A DNA stretch of 6,446 bases. Source: Desulfobacterales bacterium. GTDB lineage: Bacteria; Desulfobacterota; Desulfobacteria; Desulfobacterales; QNYZ01. The stretch spans positions 1 to 6,446 of the forward strand of contig JAOZUU010000172.1 in assembly GCA_029938515.1 (NCBI GenBank). Reading direction: 5' to 3'. The position numbers were made by a program, and so were the translations under genes. Every line of letters starts with the position of its first letter. Within the stretch, counting starts at the first letter, position 1. Shown in pieces: positions 5,997-6,446 of the stretch. The notes below the pieces were generated by a model that was given only the letters and a program-made list of their open reading frames with translations, made no database searches and was not told where the DNA came from.

Positions 5997-6055
5997 AATA
6001 GATTTTATAGATCATCTCCCGATCAGTTGCAGTAAATTCTGGTAAAAAAGTGTTA

Positions 6056-6343
6056 TCTCCAATTGAATAGGCGTTATTATAGAGGGTCCAAGGGGCCAAG
6101 GATTCGAGGGTTCGAGTGAAATGTTAAAGAACTTCAAATCTTATGGTTCTGTTTGCGAGTTGGAAGCACAGATTTTTTTGACAGGGGAGTTGGATTTAAT
6201 TGAGAAAGGTGAAATGGGTACACTAAAAAAAGACATAGCAGAAATAGAAAGAATGCTAAAAGCACTGATAAATTCTTTAGAAAAAACCCTTGAATCCTTG
6301 CCCCCTTGCATCCTTGGCCCCTTTTCTCCAACTAAATTGGAGA
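6056..6343. mobile_element. inverted-repeat element around a four-helix-bundle gene remnant (IVS-like)
   Basis: The outer ends are a perfect 9-bp inverted repeat, TCTCCAATT (6056-6064) and AATTGGAGA (6335-6343). Inside them are longer arms: AAGGGGCCAAGGAT (6090-6103) is perfectly complementary to 6310-6323, and pairing extends to 6110/6303 with one mismatch and one G-U. Each arm is itself an 8-bp tandem array: YCRAGGNN about 3.5 times at 6088-6116, and YCCTTGNN four times at 6287-6318. Between the arms lies half of a four-helix-bundle protein gene. Proteins of this family are encoded in 23S rRNA intervening sequences, which also have complementary ends, so this may be a decayed or derived relative. 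It is outside rRNA here. Mobility is inferred, not shown. Confidence 0.5.
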
Positions 6344-6366
6344 AGAGTCATTTTTTTTACCTTTGA
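6121..6366 (+). pseudogene. truncated four-helix-bundle (S23/23S rRNA intervening-sequence type) protein
   Basis: The 81-codon frame resembles only the C-terminal half of four-helix-bundle proteins: YGSVCELEAQIFL (8-20) matches the usual (Y/R)GS..E.E.Q... helix 3 signature, and LKKDIAEIERMLKALINSLE (35-54) matches helix 4. Helices 1 and 2, about 55-60 residues, are missing; the reading frame upstream, open only from 6067, encodes repeat-derived sequence and no family residues. The last 27 residues are translated from the right octamer arm and its hairpin, so they are not family sequence. Only a weak GAGTG precedes the ATG. I read it as a remnant left by a deletion reaching the left arm, though a short expressed peptide cannot be excluded. 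It lies 124 bp after the DUF202-like gene. Confidence 0.65.
6324..6358 (+). terminator. possible weak terminator before the phosphoesterase gene
   Basis: TTCTCCAA (6324-6331) and TTGGAGAA (6337-6344) form a perfect 8-bp stem with a CTAAA loop. A run of eight T follows at 6351-6358, but 6 nt separate it from the stem, which is longer than in a typical intrinsic terminator. It lies between the operon and the next gene, where a stop would make sense. No better terminator is visible after the DUF202-like gene. Confidence 0.35.
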
Positions 6367-6391
6367 ATACTATCCAAGTCTGGAGGTGAAT

Positions 6392-6446
6392 ATGGCACCG
6401 AGCAAAAGAATATTCATCAGTGATGTTCATATTGGTATACGTAAGA
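6392..6446 (+). CDS. metallophosphoesterase, N-terminal fragment cut by the window edge
   Basis: Only 18 codons are present before the window ends. They encode a short basic N-terminus leading into FISDVHIG (8-15), the first metal-binding motif (D-x-H) of calcineurin-like phosphoesterases such as LpxH-type UDP-2,3-diacylglucosamine hydrolases and related enzymes. A very good Shine-Dalgarno sequence, GGAGG at 6382-6386 with 5 nt spacing, supports the ATG. The subfamily and substrate cannot be judged from this fragment. It has its own ribosome site and is separated from the operon by about 395 bp, so it is probably a separate unit. Confidence 0.8.
   Translation, partial: MAPSKRIFISDVHIGIRK

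Noticed and set aside
5997..6055. Terminator directly after the DUF202-like gene
   Set aside because: Only a 4-bp GATC pairing is visible and there is no T-tract.

Overview
This looks like a window from an anaerobic, Gram-negative bacterium, most likely a member of the Desulfobacterota (former Deltaproteobacteria). That is an inference. It rests on roughly balanced base composition and on short, word-like intergenic repeats and G5/C5 palindromes of a style I associate with that group. No marker gene here fixes the taxonomy.

Layout. Positions 1-257 are non-coding and hold a possible sigma70 promoter, then a 166-bp repeat with 19-bp terminal inverted repeats (62-227). Positions 258-3512 encode a complete HisJ/Q/M/P-type polar amino acid ABC importer, all on the + strand: ATPase, periplasmic binding protein, and two permeases. 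The binding-protein gene is flanked by structured DNA: a C5/G5 palindrome before it, and after it a strong stem-loop followed by an array of thirteen 7-bp words that runs up to the first permease start. Positions 3509-5654 add two cytoplasmic enzymes: a zinc-dependent deacylase of the succinylglutamate desuccinylase/aspartoacylase family and a threonine-dehydratase-like PLP enzyme. A small DUF202-type membrane protein follows with no gap (5655-5996). The last 450 bp hold an inverted-repeat element carrying half of a four-helix-bundle (23S rRNA intervening-sequence type) protein gene, then the first 18 codons of a metallophosphoesterase.

How the genes work together (inference). The tight spacing (3-nt gap, ATGA overlap, 31-nt gap, 0-nt gap) points to one import-and-degrade operon. 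An amino acid or N-acyl amino acid is captured and imported, the acyl group is hydrolysed, and the freed amino acid is deaminated to a 2-oxo acid. The gene set resembles part of an ehuABCD-eut (ectoine/hydroxyectoine) utilisation cluster, but the ectoine-ring hydrolase and other eut genes are absent, so the substrate is open. In the binding protein the residues that hold the alpha-amino and carboxyl groups are kept while several side-chain pocket residues differ from LAO/HisJ.

The best candidates for something new are the transporter-deacylase-dehydratase-DUF202 operon with its unknown substrate, and the octamer-armed inverted-repeat element around the truncated four-helix-bundle gene.
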